Source of the DNA: Crossaster papposus | Lineage: Eukaryota > Echinodermata > Asteroidea > Velatida > Solasteridae | Assembly: GCA_037893245.1 (NCBI GenBank) | Contig: JBAIAA010000021.1 | Coordinates: 1,984,001-2,048,000, forward strand | Length of the DNA stretch: 64,000 nucleotides | Reading direction: 5' to 3' | Part shown: positions 9,951 to 20,692 of the stretch, in pieces | How the letters are laid out: each line of letters starts with the position of its first letter | How positions within the stretch are numbered: the stretch's first letter is position 1 | Made by a program: the position numbers and the translations under genes | Notes under the pieces: generated by a model | Database searches by the model: none | What the model saw: the letters and a program-made list of their open reading frames with translations, nothing else | What the model was told of the DNA's origin: nothing

Positions 9951-10023
9951 GGGGGATTAGCTCAAATGGTAGAGCGCTCGCTTACCATGCGAGAGGTACC
10001 GGGATCGATACCCGGATCTTCCA
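9951..10023 (+). tRNA. tRNA with Gly anticodon ACC on tRNA-Ala body
   Basis: Loop TTACCAT: G35 to C turns AGC into ACC, which would read GGU (Gly), and as ICC GGC too. Everything else is canonical tRNA-Ala, including G3:U70 and A73, so alanyl-tRNA synthetase, which does not read the anticodon, should still charge it with alanine. If expressed it would place Ala at Gly codons. Recurs at 25745 and 58916. Confidence 0.88.
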
Positions 10024-10106
10024 AATAATTATGTGTTGATTTTTACTGTATGGCATTTCTTCATTTTCTAATTTTCTAAAATATACTCAAGAAAGAGATG
10101 TGTGTC

Positions 10107-10179
10107 GGGGGCTTAGCTCAAATGGTAGAGCGCTCGCTTTGCATGTGAGATGTACCGGGATCGATACCCGGATCTTCCA
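10107..10179 (+). tRNA. tRNA-Ala (UGC), A6 to C
   Basis: Acceptor GGGGGCT leaves C6 opposite T67. Twin 25901. Confidence 0.86.
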
Positions 10180-10416
10180 TATAATATTTGTTGATTTTTA
10201 CTGCATGGTATTTCTTCATTGTTTAATTTTCACAAATATACTCAAGAATGAGAGATGTGTTGGGGGATTAGCTCAAATGGTAGAGCGCTCGCTTAGCATG
10301 CGAGAGGTACCGGGATCGATACCCGGATCTTCCAAACAATATTTCTTCATTTTTACTGCATGGTATTTCTTTATTTTATAATTTTCACAAATATACTCAA
10401 GATTGAGAGATGTGTT

Positions 10417-10489
10417 TGGGGATTAGCTCAAATGGTAGGGCGCTCGCTTAGCATGCGAGAGGTACCGGGATCGATACCCGGATCTTCCA
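10417..10489 (+). tRNA. tRNA-Ala (AGC), G1 to T and A23 to G
   Basis: TGGGGAT has T1 opposite C72; D-stem pair 12:23 becomes U:G. Twin 26211. G1-to-T alone recurs at 11346 (with G41 to T), 53644, 54419, 56280, 63416 and 63881. Confidence 0.83.
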
Positions 10490-10571
10490 AATAATATTTC
10501 TTCATTTTTACTGCATGGTATTTCTTTATTTTATAATTTTCACAAATATACTCAAGAATGAGAGATGTGTT

Positions 10572-10644
10572 GGGGGATTAGCTCAAATGGTAGAGCGCTC
10601 GCTTAGCATGCGAGAGGTACCGGGATCGATACCCGGATCTTCTA
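10572..10644 (+). tRNA. tRNA-Ala (AGC), C72 to T
   Basis: Acceptor end ATCTTCT gives a G1:U72 terminal pair. Twin 26366. Confidence 0.86.
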
Positions 10645-10726
10645 AATAATATGTGTTGATTTTTACTGTATGGCATTTCTTCATTTTGTAATTTTCTAAA
10701 ATATACTCAAGAAAGAGATGTGTGTT

Positions 10727-10799
10727 GGGGGATTAGCTCGAATGGTAGAGCGCTCGCTTTACATGTGAGATGTACCGGGATCGATACCCGGATCTTCCA
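10727..10799 (+). tRNA. tRNA with Val anticodon TAC on tRNA-Ala(UGC) body
   Basis: Loop TTTACAT: G35 to A turns TGC into TAC, which would read GUA (Val). G3:U70 and A73 are intact, so charging with alanine is expected. Also has A14 to G. Copies with the same anticodon but normal A14: 26521 (its duplicate) and 36590. Confidence 0.88.
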
Positions 10800-11036
10800 T
10801 ATAATATTTGTTGATTTTTACTGCATGGTATTTCTTCATTTTATAATTGTCACAAATATACTCAAGAATGAGAGATGTGTTGGGGGATTAGCTCAAATGG
10901 TAGAGCGCTCGCTTAGCATGCGAGAGGTACCGGGATCGATACCCGGATCTTCCAAATAATATTTGTTCATTTTTACTGCATGGTATTTCTTCATTTTATA
11001 ATTTTCACAAATATACTCAAGAATAAGATATGTGTT

Positions 11037-11108
11037 GGGGGATTAGCTCAAATGGTAGAGCGCTCGCTTTGCATGTGAGATGTCCCGGATCGATACCCGG
11101 ATCTTCCA
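11037..11108 (+). tRNA. tRNA-Ala (UGC), one base short before the T stem, AGC-type leader
   Basis: Reads GATGTCCCGG where others have GATGTACCGGG: A48 to C plus loss of one G, so the T stem has at most four good pairs. 72 bases. The leader is the AGC type with AAGAATAAGATATG. Same allele at 26831, 27611, 29468 and 31324, the first unit of each 12-unit repeat. Confidence 0.85.
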
Positions 11109-11190
11109 TATAATATTTGTTGATTTTTACTGCATGGTATTTCTTCATTTTATAATTTTCACAAATATACTCAAGAATGAGAGATGTGTT

Positions 11191-11263
11191 GGGGTATTAG
11201 CTCAAATGGTAGAGCGCTCGCTTAGCATGCGAGAGGTACCGGAATCGATACCCGGATCTTCCA
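11191..11263 (+). tRNA. tRNA-Ala (AGC), G5 to T and G53 to A
   Basis: Acceptor GGGGTAT leaves T5 opposite C68; T-stem closing pair 53:61 is lost. G5-to-T genes 26985, 27766, 29622 and 31478 have G52 to A instead. Confidence 0.83.
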
Positions 11264-11345
11264 AATAATATTTGTTCATTTTTACTGCATGGTATTTCTT
11301 CATTTTATAATTTTCACAAATATACTCAAGAATGAGAGATGTGTT

Positions 11346-11418
11346 TGGGGATTAGCTCAAATGGTAGAGCGCTCGCTTAGCATGCTAGAGGTACCGGGAT
11401 CGATACCCGGATCTTCCA
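11346..11418 (+). tRNA. tRNA-Ala (AGC), G1 to T and G41 to T
   Basis: TGGGGAT start and anticodon stem GCTAG (T41 opposite C29). Two lost pairs make function doubtful. Confidence 0.82.
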
Positions 11419-12587
11419 AATAATATTTGTTCATTTTTACTGTATGGCATTTCTTCATTTTGTTATTTTCTAAAATATACTCAAGAAAGAGATGTGTGTT
11501 GGGGGATTAGCTCAAATGGTAGAGCGCTCGCTTAGCATGCGAGAGGTACCGGGATCGGTACCCGGATCTTCCAAATAATATTTGTTCATTTTTACTGCAT
11601 GGTATTTCTTCATTTTATAATTTTCACAAATATACTCAAGAATGAGAGATGTGTTGGGGGATTAGCTCAAATGGTAGAGCGCTCGCTTAGCATGCGAGAG
11701 GTACCGGGATCGATACCCGGATCTTCCAAATAATTATGTGTTGATTTTTACTGTATGGCATTTCTTCATTTTGTAATTTTCTAAAATATACTCAAGAAAG
11801 AGATGTGTGTTGGGGGATTAGCTCAAATGGTAGAGCGCTCGCTTTGCATGTGAGATGTACCGGGATCGATACCCGGATCTTCCATATAATATTTGTTGAT
11901 TTTTACTGCATGGTATTTCTTCATTGTATAATTTTCACAAATATACTCAAGAATGAGAGATGTGTTGGGGGATTAGCTCAAATGGTAGAGCGCTCGCTTA
12001 GCATGCGAGAGGTACCGGGATCGATACCCGGATCTTCCAAATAATTATGTGTTGATTTTTACTGTATGGCATTTCTTCATTTTGTAATTTTCTAAAATAT
12101 ACTCAAGAAAGAGATGTGTGTCGGGGGATTAGCTCAAATGGTAGAGCGCTCGCTTTGCATGTGAGATGTACCGGGATCGATACCCGGATCTTCCATATAA
12201 TATTTGTTGATTTTTACTGCATGGTATTTCTTCATTGTATAATTTTCACAAATATACTCAAGAATGAGAGATGTGTTGGGGGATTAGCTCAAATGGTAGA
12301 GCGCTCGCTTAGCATGCGAGAGGTACCGGGATCGATACCCGGATCTTCCAAATAATATTTCTTCATTTTTACTGCATGGTATTTCTTTATATTATAATTT
12401 TCACAAATATACTCAAGATTGAGAGATGTGTTGGGGGATTAGCTCAAATGGTAGAGCGCTCGCTTAGCATGCGAGAGGTACCGGGATCAATACCCGGATC
12501 TTCCAAATAATATTTCTTCATTTTTACTGCATGGTATTTCTTTATTTTATAATTTTCACAAATATACTCAAGAATGAGAGATGCGTT

Positions 12588-12660
12588 GGGGAATTAGCTC
12601 AAATGGTAGAGCGCTCGATTAGCATGCGAGAGGTACCGGGATCGATACCCGGATCTTCCA
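12588..12660 (+). tRNA. tRNA-Ala (AGC), G5 to A and C31 to A
   Basis: Acceptor GGGGAAT has A5 opposite C68; anticodon stem CTCGA/GCGAG loses the loop-closing pair. Its left homologue 1901 is normal. G5 to A also marks 28231, 30087 and 31943. Confidence 0.84.
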
Positions 12661-14129
12661 AATGTGTTGATTTTTACTGTATGGCATTTCTTCATTTTGT
12701 AATTTTCTAAAATATACTCAAGAAAGAGATGTGTGTTGGGGGATTAGCTCAAATGGTAGAGCGCTCGCTTTGCATGTGAGATGTACCGGGATCGATACCC
12801 GGATCTTCCATATAATATTTGTTGATTTTTACTGCATGGTATTTCTTCATTGTATAATTTTCACAAATATACTCAAGAATGAGAGATGTGTTGGGGGATT
12901 AGCTCAAATGGTAGAGCGCTCGCTTAGCATGCGAGAGGTACCGGGATCGATACCCGGATCTTCCAAATAATATTTCTTCATTTTTACTGCATGGTATTTC
13001 TTTATATTATAATTTTCACAAATATACTCAAGATTGAGAGATGTGTTGGGGGATTAGCTCAAATGGTAGAGCGCTCGCTTAGCATGCGAGAGGTACCGGG
13101 ATCAATACCCGGATCTTCCAAATAATATTTCTTCATTTTTACTGCATGGTATTTCTTTATTTTATAATTTTCACAAATATACTCAAGAATGAGAGATGTG
13201 TTGGGGGATTAGCTCAAATGGTAGAGCGCTCGCTTAGCATGCGAGAGGTACCGGGATCGATACCCGGATCTTCCAAATGTGTTGATTTTTACTGTATGGC
13301 ATTTCTTCATTTTGTAATTTTCTAAAATATACTCAAGAAAGAGATGTGTGTTGGGGGATTAGCTCAAATGGTAGAGCGCTCGCTTTGCATGTGAGATGTA
13401 CCGGGATCGATACCCGGTTCTTCCATATAATATTTGTTGATTTTTACTGCATGGTATTTCTTCATTTTATAATTTTCACAAATATACTCAAGAATGAGAG
13501 ATGTGTTGGGGGATTAGCTCAAATGGTAGAGCGCTCGCTTAGCATGCGAGAGGTACCGGGATCGATACCCGGATCTTCCAAATAATTATATGTTGATTTT
13601 TACTGTATGGCATTTCTTCATTTTGTAATTTTCTAAAATATACTCAAGAAAGAGATGTGTGTCGGGGGATTAGCTCAAATGGTAGAGCGCTCGCTTTGCA
13701 TGTGAGATGTACCGGGATCGATACCCGGATCTTCCATATAATATTTGTTGATTTTTACTGCATGGTATTTCTTCATTGTATAATTTTCACAAATATACTC
13801 AAGAATGAGAGATGTGTTGGGGGATTAGCTCAAATGGTAGAGCGCTCTCTTAGCATGCGAGAGGTACCGGGATCGATACCCGGATCTTCCAAATAATTAT
13901 GTGTTGATTTTTACTGTATGGCATTTCTTCATTTTGTAATTTTCTAAAATATACTCAAGAAAGAGATGTGTGTTGGGGGATTAGCTCAAATGGTAGAGCG
14001 CTCGCTTTGCATGGGAGATGTACCGGGATCGATACCCGGATCTTCCATATAATATTTGTTGATTTTTACTGCATGGTATTTCTTCATTGTATAATTTTCA
14101 CAAATATACTCAAGAATGAGAGATGTGTT

Positions 14130-14202
14130 GGGGGATTAGCTCAAATGGTAGAGCGCTCGAGTAGCATGCGAGAGGTACCGGGATCGATACCCGGATCTTC
14201 CA
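14130..14202 (+). tRNA. tRNA-Ala (AGC), C31 to A and T32 to G
   Basis: Loop becomes GTAGCAT and the closing pair 31:39 is lost. Homologue 1280 is canonical, so this damage postdates the large duplication. Confidence 0.85.
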
Positions 14203-15210
14203 AATAATTATGTGTTGATTTTTACTGTATGGCATTTCTTCATTTTGTAATTTTCTAAAATATACTCAAGAAAGAGATGTGTGTCGGGGGATTAGCTCAA
14301 ATGGTAGAGCGCTCGCTTTGCATGTGAGATGTACCGGGATCGATACCCGGATCTTCCATATAATATTTGTTGATTTTTACTGCATGGTATTTCTTCATTG
14401 TATAATTTTCAAAAATATACTCAAGAATGAGAGATGTGTTGGGGGATTAGCTCAAATGGTAGAGCGCTCGCTTAGCATGCGAGAGGTACCGGGATCGATA
14501 CCCGGATCTTCCAAATAATATTTCTTCATTTTTACTGCATGGTATTTCTTTATATTATAATTTTCACAAATATACTCAAGATTGAGAGATGTGTTGTGGG
14601 ATTAGCTCAAATGGTAGAGCGCTCGCTTAGCATGCGAGAGGTACCGGAATCAATACCCGGATCTTCCAAATAATATTTCTTCATTTTTACTGCATGGTAT
14701 TTCTTTATTTTATAATTTTCACAAATATACTCAAGAATGAGAGATGTGTTGGGGGATTAGCTCAAATGGTAGAGCGCTCGCTTAGCATGCGAGAGGTACC
14801 GGGATCGATACCCGGATCTTCCAAATGTGTTGATTTTTACTGTATGGCATTTCTTCATTTTGTAATTTTCTAAAATATACTCAAGAAAGAGATGTGTGTT
14901 GGGGGATTAGCTCAAATGGTAGAGCGCTCGCTTTGCATGTGAGATGTACCGGGATCGATACCCGGATCTTCCATATAATATTTGTTGATTTTTACTGCAT
15001 GGTATTTCTTCATTTTATAATTTTCACAAATATACTCAAGAATGAGAGATGTGTTGGGGGATTAGCTCAAATGGTAGAGCGCTCGCTTAGCATGCGAGAG
15101 GTACCGGGATCGATACCCGGATCTTCCAAATAATATTTCTTCATTTTTACTGCATGGTATTTCTTTATTTTATAATTTTCACAAATATACTCAAGAATGA
15201 GACATGTGTT

Positions 15211-15283
15211 GGGGGATTAGCTCAAATGGTAGAGTGCTCGCTTAGCTTTCGAGAGGTACCGGGATCGATACCCAGATCTTCCA
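15211..15283 (+). tRNA. tRNA-Ala (AGC), A37 to T, G39 to T, C25 to T, G64 to A
   Basis: Reads TTAGCTT TCGAG: pyrimidine at 37, where a purine is nearly universal, and C31 opposite T39. With the T-stem mismatch it is one of the most degraded full-length copies and probably a pseudogene. Confidence 0.82.
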
Positions 15284-15826
15284 AATAATATGTGTTGATT
15301 TTTACTGTATGGCATTTCTTCATTTTGTAATTTTCTAAAATATACTCAAGAAAGAGATGTGTGTTGGGGGATTAGCTCAAATGGTAGAGCGCTCGCTTTG
15401 CATGTGAGATGTACCGGGATCGATACCCGGATCTTCCATATAATATTTGTTGATTTTTACTGCATGGTATTTCTTCATTTTATAATTTTCACAAATATAC
15501 TCAAGAATGAGAGATGTGTTGGGGGATTAGCTCAAATGGTAGAGCGTTCGCTTAGCATGCGATAGGTACCGGGATCGATACCCGGATCTTCCAAATAATA
15601 TTAGTTCATTTTTACTGTATGGCATTTCTTCATTTTGTTATTTTCTAAAATATACTCAAGAAAGAGATGTGTGTAGGGGGATTAGCTCAAATGGTAGAGC
15701 GCTCGCTTTGCATGTGAGATGTACCGGGATCGATACCCGGATCTTCCATATAATATTTGTTGATTTTTTATGGCATTTCTTCATTTTGTAATTTTCTAAA
15801 ATATACTCAAGAAAGAGATGTGTGTT

Positions 15827-15887
15827 GGGGGATTAGCTCAAATGGTAGAGCGCTCGCTTTGCATGTGAGATGTACCCGGATCTTCCA
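15827..15887 (+). pseudogene. tRNA-Ala (UGC) with 12-base T-arm deletion, second copy
   Basis: Identical deletion and flanks to 3132, including TTGATTTTTTATGGC in the spacer before it, so it was carried along in the large duplication. 61 bases; lacks the B box. Confidence 0.93.
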
Positions 15888-17521
15888 TATAATATTTGTT
15901 GATTTTTACTGCATGGTATTTCTTCATTTTATAATTTTCACAAATATACTCAAGAATGAGAGATGTGTTGGGGGATTAGCTCAAATGGTAGAGCGCTCGC
16001 TTAGCATGCGAGAGGTACCGGGATCGATACCCGGATCTTCCAAATAATATTTGTTCATTTTTACTGCATGGTATTTCTTCATTTTATAATTTTCACAAAT
16101 ATACTCAAGAATGAGAGATGTGTTGGGGGATTAGCTCAAATGGTAGAGCGCTCGCTTAGCATGCGAGAGATACCGGGATCGATACCCGGATCTTCCAAAT
16201 AATATTTGTTCATTTATACTGTGTAGCATTTCTTCATTTTGTTATTTTCTAAAATATACTCAAGAAAGAGATGTGTGTTGGGGGATTAGCTCAAATGGTA
16301 GAGCGCTCGCTTAGCATACGAGAGGTACCGGGATCGGTACCCGGATCTTCCAAATAATATTTGTTCATTTTTACTGCATGGTATTTCTTCATTTTATAAT
16401 TTTCACAAATATACTCAAGAATGAGAGTTGTGTTGGGGGATTAGCTCAAATGGTAGAGCGCTCGCTTAGCATGCGAGAAGTACCGGGATCGATACCCGGA
16501 TCTTCCAAATAATTATGTGTTGATTTTTACTGTATGGCATTTCTTCATTTTGTAATTTTCTAAAATATACTCAAGAAAGAGATGTGTGTTGGGGGATTAG
16601 CTCAAATGGTAGAGCGCTCGCTTTGCATGTGAGATGTACCGGGATCGATACCCGGATCTTCCATATAATATTTGTTGATTTTTACTGCACGGTATTTCTT
16701 CATTTTATAATTTTCACAAATATACTCAAGAATGAGAGATGTGTTGGGGGATTAGCTCAAATGGTAGAGCGCTCGCTTAGCATGCGAGAGGTACCGGGAT
16801 CGATACCCGGATCTTCCAAATAATTATGTGTTGATTTTTACTGTATGGCATTTCTTCATTTTGTAATTTTCTAAAATATACTCAAGAAAGAGATGTGTGT
16901 TGGGGGATTAGCTCAAATGGTAGAGCGCTCGCTTTGCACGTGAGATGTACCGGGATCGATACCCGGATCTTCCATATAATATTTGTTGATTTTTACTGCA
17001 TGGTATTTCTTCATTTTATAATTCTCACAAATATACTCAAGAATGAGAGATGTTTTGGGGGATTAGCTCAAATGGTAGAGCGCTCGCTTAGCATGCGAGA
17101 GGTACCGGGATCGATACCCGGATCTTCCAAATAATATTTCTTCATTTTTACTGTATGGCATTTCTTCATTTTGTTATTTTCTAAAATATACTCAAGAAAG
17201 AGATGTGTGTTGGGGGATTAGCTCAAATGGTAGAGCGTTCGCTTTGCATGTGAGATGTACCGGGATCGATACCCGGATCTTCCATATAATATTTGTTGAT
17301 TTTTACTGCATGGTATTTCTTCATTTTATAATTCTCACAAATATACTCAAGAATGAGAGATGTGTTGGGGGATTAGCTCAAATGGTAGAGCGCTCGCTTA
17401 GCATGCGAGAGGTACCGGGATCGATACCCGGATCTTCCAAATAATATTTGTTCATTTTTACTGCATGGTATTTCTTCATTTTATAATTTTCACAAATATA
17501 CTCAAGAATGAGAGATGTGTT

Positions 17522-17593
17522 GGGGATTAGCTCAAATGGTAGAGCGCTCGCTTAGCATGCGAGAGGTACCGGGATCGATACCCGGATCTTCCA
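17522..17593 (+). tRNA. tRNA-Ala (AGC), four-G start, 72 bases
   Basis: Homologue of 4827. Followed by a second identical four-G gene (17676), the product of a one-unit duplication. Confidence 0.87.
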
Positions 17594-17675
17594 AATAATA
17601 TTTGTTCATTTTTACTGCATGGTATTTCTTCATTTTATAATTTTCACAAATATACTCAAGAATGAGAGATGTGTT

Positions 17676-17747
17676 GGGGATTAGCTCAAATGGTAGAGCG
17701 CTCGCTTAGCATGCGAGAGGTACCGGGATCGATACCCGGATCTTCCA
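17676..17747 (+). tRNA. tRNA-Ala (AGC), four-G start, duplicate of the previous unit
   Basis: Same 72-base allele as 17522, 154 bases downstream. The spacer after it is the AGC-to-UGC type, as after 4827, so the extra unit was inserted upstream. Confidence 0.87.
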
Positions 17748-18139
17748 AATAATATGTGTTGATTTTTACTGTATGGCATTTCTTCATTTTGTAATTTTCT
17801 AAAATATACTAAAGAAAGAGATGTGTGTTGGGGGATTAGCTCAAATGGTAGATCGCTCGCTTTGCATGTGAGATGTACCGGGATCGATACCCGGATCTTC
17901 CATATAATATTTGTTGATTTTTACTGCATGGTATTTCTTAATTTTATAATTCTCACAAATATACTCAAGAATGAGAGATGTGTTGGGGGATTAGCTCAAA
18001 TGGTAGAGCGCTCGCTTTGCATGCGAGAGGTACCGGAATCGATACCCGGATCTTCCAAATAATATTTCTTCATTTTTACTGCATGGTATTTCTTCATTTT
18101 ATAATTTTCACAAATATACTCAAGAAAGAGATGTGTGTT

Positions 18140-18212
18140 GGGGGATTCGCTCAAATGGTAGAGCGCTCGCTTTGCATGTGAGATGTACCGGGATCGATAC
18201 CCGGATCTTCCA
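18140..18212 (+). tRNA. tRNA-Ala (UGC), A9 to C, mixed leader
   Basis: GGGGGATTCGCTC: A9 to C in the acceptor-D linker and A box. The leader switches from AGC type (TTTCACAAATATACTC) to UGC type (AAGAAAGAG) at the shared core; homologues 5291 and 21085 have the same mixed leader but normal A9. Confidence 0.85.
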
Positions 18213-18914
18213 TATAATATTTGTTGATTTTTACTGCATGGTATTTCTTCATTTTATAATTCTCACAAATATACTCAAGAATGAGAGATGTTTTGGGGGA
18301 TTAGCTCAAATGGTAGAGCGCTCGCTTAGCATGCGAGAGGTACCGGGATCGATACCCGGATCTTCCAAATAATATTTCTTCATTTTTACTGTATGGCATT
18401 TCTTCATTTTGTTATTTTCTAAAATATACTCAAGAAAGAGATGTGTGTTGGGGGATTAGCTCAAATGGTAGAGCGCTCGCTTTGCATGTGAGATGTACCG
18501 GGATCGATACCCGGATCTTCCATATAATATTTGTTGATTTTTACTGCATGGTATTTCTTCATTTTATAATTCTCACAAATATACTCAAGAATGAGAGATG
18601 TGTTGGGGGATTAGCTCAAATGGTAGAGCGCTCGCTTTGCATGCGAGAGGTACCGGGATCGATACCCGGATCTTCCAAATAATATTTCTTCATTTTTACT
18701 GCATGGTATTTCTTTATTTTATAATTTTCACAAATATACTCAAGAATGAGAGATGTGTTAGGGGATTAGCTCAAATGGTAGAGCGCTCGCTTAGCATGCG
18801 AGAGGTACCGGGATCGATACCCGGATCTTCAAAATAATATGTGTTGATTTTTACTGTATGGCATTTCTTCATTTTGTAATTTTCTAAAATATACTCAAGA
18901 AAGAGTTGTGTGTT

Positions 18915-18987
18915 GGGGGATTAGCTCAAATGTTAGAGCGCTCGCTTTGCATGTGAGATGTACCGGGATGGATACCCGGATCTTCCA
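18915..18987 (+). tRNA. tRNA-Ala (UGC), G19 to T and C56 to G
   Basis: T loop ATGGATA. Bases 19 and 56 normally pair to join D and T loops; both are changed here (T19/G56), which could form a U:G pair. Homologue 6066 has only G19 to T. Confidence 0.83.
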
Positions 18988-19689
18988 TATAATATTTGTT
19001 GATTTTTACTACATGGTATTTCTTCATTTTATAATTTTCACAAATATACTCAAGAATGAGAGATGTGTTGGGGGATTAGCTCAAATGGTAGAGCGCTCGC
19101 TTAGCATGCGAGAGGTACCGGGATCGATACCCGGATCTTCCAAATAATATGTGTTGATTTTTACTGTATGGCATTTCTTCATTTTGTAATTTTCTAAAAT
19201 ATACTCAAGAAAGAGATGTGTGTTGGGGGATTAGCTCAAATGGTAGAGCGCTCGCTTTGCATGTGAGATGTACCGGGATCGATACCCGGATCTTCCATAT
19301 AATATTTGTTGATTTTTACTGCATGGTATTTCTTCATTTTATAATTTTCACAAATATACTCAAGAATGAGAGATGTGTTGGGGGATTAGCTCAAATGGTA
19401 GAGCGCTCGCTTAGCATGCGAGAGGTACCGGGATCGATACCCGGATCTTCCAAATAATATTTGTTCATTTTTACTGCATGGTATTTCTTCATTTTATAAT
19501 TTTCACAAATATACTCAAGAATGAGAGATGTGTTGGGGGATTAGCTCAAATGGTAGAGCGCTCGCTTAGCATGCGAGAGGTACCGGGATCGATACCCGGA
19601 TCTTCCAAATAATATGTGTTGATTTTTACTGTATGGCATTTCTTCATTTTGTAATTTTCTAAAATATACTCAAGAAAGAGGTGTGTGTT

Positions 19690-19762
19690 GGGGGATTAGC
19701 TCAAATTTTAGAGCGCTCGCTTTGCATGTGAGATGTACCGGGATCGATAACCGGATCTTCCA
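19690..19762 (+). tRNA. tRNA-Ala (UGC), G18 and G19 to T, C61 to A
   Basis: D loop AAATTTTA has lost both conserved Gs, and T stem ACCGG loses pair 53:61. The A box ends TT. Likely non-functional. Confidence 0.8.
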
Positions 19763-20154
19763 TATAATATTTGTTGATTTTTACTACATGGTATTTCTTC
19801 ATTTTATAATTTTCACAAATATACTCAAGAATGAGAGATGTGTTGGGGGATTAGCTCAAATGGTAGAGCGCTCGCTTAGCATGCGAGAGGTACCGGGATC
19901 GATACCCGGATCTTCCAAATAATATGTGTTGATTTTTACTGTATGGCATTTCTTCATTTTGTAATTTTCTAAAATATACTCAAGAAAGAGATGTGTGTTG
20001 GGGGATTAGCTCAAATGGTAGAGCGCTCGCTTTGCATGTGAGATGTACCGGGATCGATACCCGGATCTTCCATATAATATTTGTTGATTTTTACTGCATG
20101 GTATTTCTTCATTTTATAATTCTCACAAATATACTCAAGAATGAGAGATGTTTT

Positions 20155-20227
20155 CGGGGATTAGCTCAAATGGTAGAGCGCTCGCTTAGCATGCGAGAGG
20201 TACCGGGATCGATACCCGGATCTTCCA
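20155..20227 (+). tRNA. tRNA-Ala (AGC), G1 to C
   Basis: CGGGGAT start has C1 opposite C72. The only G1-to-C copy I found. Confidence 0.85.
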
Positions 20228-20309
20228 AATAATATTTCTTCATTTTTACTGTATGGCATTTCTTCATTTTGTTATTTTCTAAAATATACTCAAGAAAGAG
20301 ATGTGTGTT

Positions 20310-20382
20310 GGGGGATTAGCTCAAATGGTAGAGCGTTCGATTTGCATGTGAGATGTACCGGGATCGATACCCGGATCTTCCA
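20310..20382 (+). tRNA. tRNA-Ala (UGC), C27 to T and C31 to A
   Basis: Anticodon stem TTCGA/GTGAG: U27:G43 wobble, A31:G39 mismatch, G30:U40 wobble. Its relatives 4517 and 17212 have only C27 to T, as do 53179, 53954, 54729, 56590 and 59071. Confidence 0.83.
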
Positions 20383-20619
20383 TATAATATTTGTTGATTT
20401 TTACTGCATGGTATTTCTTCATTTTATAATTCTCACAAATATACTCAAGAATGAGAGATGTGTTGGGGGATTAGCTCAAATGGTAGAGCGCTCGCTTAGC
20501 ATGCGAGAGGTACCGGGATCGATACCCGGATCTTCCAAATAATATTTGTTCATTTTTACTGCATGGTATTTCTTCATTTTATAATTTTCACAAATATACT
20601 CAAGAATGAGAGATGTGTT

Positions 20620-20692
20620 GGGGGATTAGCTCGAATGGTAGAGCCCTCGCTTAGCATGCGAGAGGTACCGGGATCGATACCCGGATCTTCCA
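20620..20692 (+). tRNA. tRNA-Ala (AGC), A14 to G and G26 to C
   Basis: CTCGAATGG alters conserved A14, and GAGCCCTC has C26. The homologous units 17522/17676 lack both changes but have the four-G start. Confidence 0.83.

Larger units (their letters stand above)
6384..11345 (+). repeat. Array segment 2: 32 tRNA-Ala genes (right half of the duplicated 11.3 kb)
   Basis: Gene starts: 6384t, 6539, 6694, 6849t, 7004, 7159, 7315t, 7470, 7625, 7780, 7935t, 8090h, 8245, 8400t, 8555, 8710, 8865, 9021t, 9176, 9331, 9486, 9641, 9796, 9951 (anticodon ACC), 10107t, 10262, 10417, 10572, 10727 (UGC lineage, anticodon TAC), 10882, 11037t (72 bases), 11191. An 8-base insertion in the leader of 6384 marks the start. 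Recurs at 22178-27139 with offset 15,794 and unit gains and losses in the middle. UGC gene 7315 has an AGC-type trailer, so a recombination joint lies in or after it. Confidence 0.93.
11346..12892 (+). repeat. Array segment 3: 10 tRNA-Ala genes between the two large copies
   Basis: Gene starts: 11346, 11501, 11656, 11812t, 11967, 12123t, 12278, 12433, 12588, 12738t. The order t-A-t-A-A-A-t from 11812 matches 1125-2051 (offset about 10,687), including a G57-to-A copy at 12433 (like 1746), so this stretch is a partial third copy of the left end. 11501 is an AGC gene with a UGC-type leader. Confidence 0.92.
12893..19224 (+). repeat. Array segment 4: 41 tRNA-Ala genes, second copy of segment 1
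   Basis: Gene starts: 12893, 13048, 13203, 13353t, 13508, 13664t, 13819, 13975t, 14130, 14286t, 14441, 14596, 14751, 14901t, 15056, 15211, 15366t, 15521, 15676t, 15827t (61 bases), 15970, 16125, 16280, 16435, 16591t, 16746, 16902t, 17057, 17212t, 17367, 17522, 17676, 17830t, 17985h, 18140t, 18295, 18450t, 18605h, 18760, 18915t, 19070. Matching private mutations include A66 to T (503/13353), G30 to T (969/13819), T40 to G (1125/13975), the T-arm deletion (3132/15827) and G24 to T (4981/17830). Confidence 0.93.
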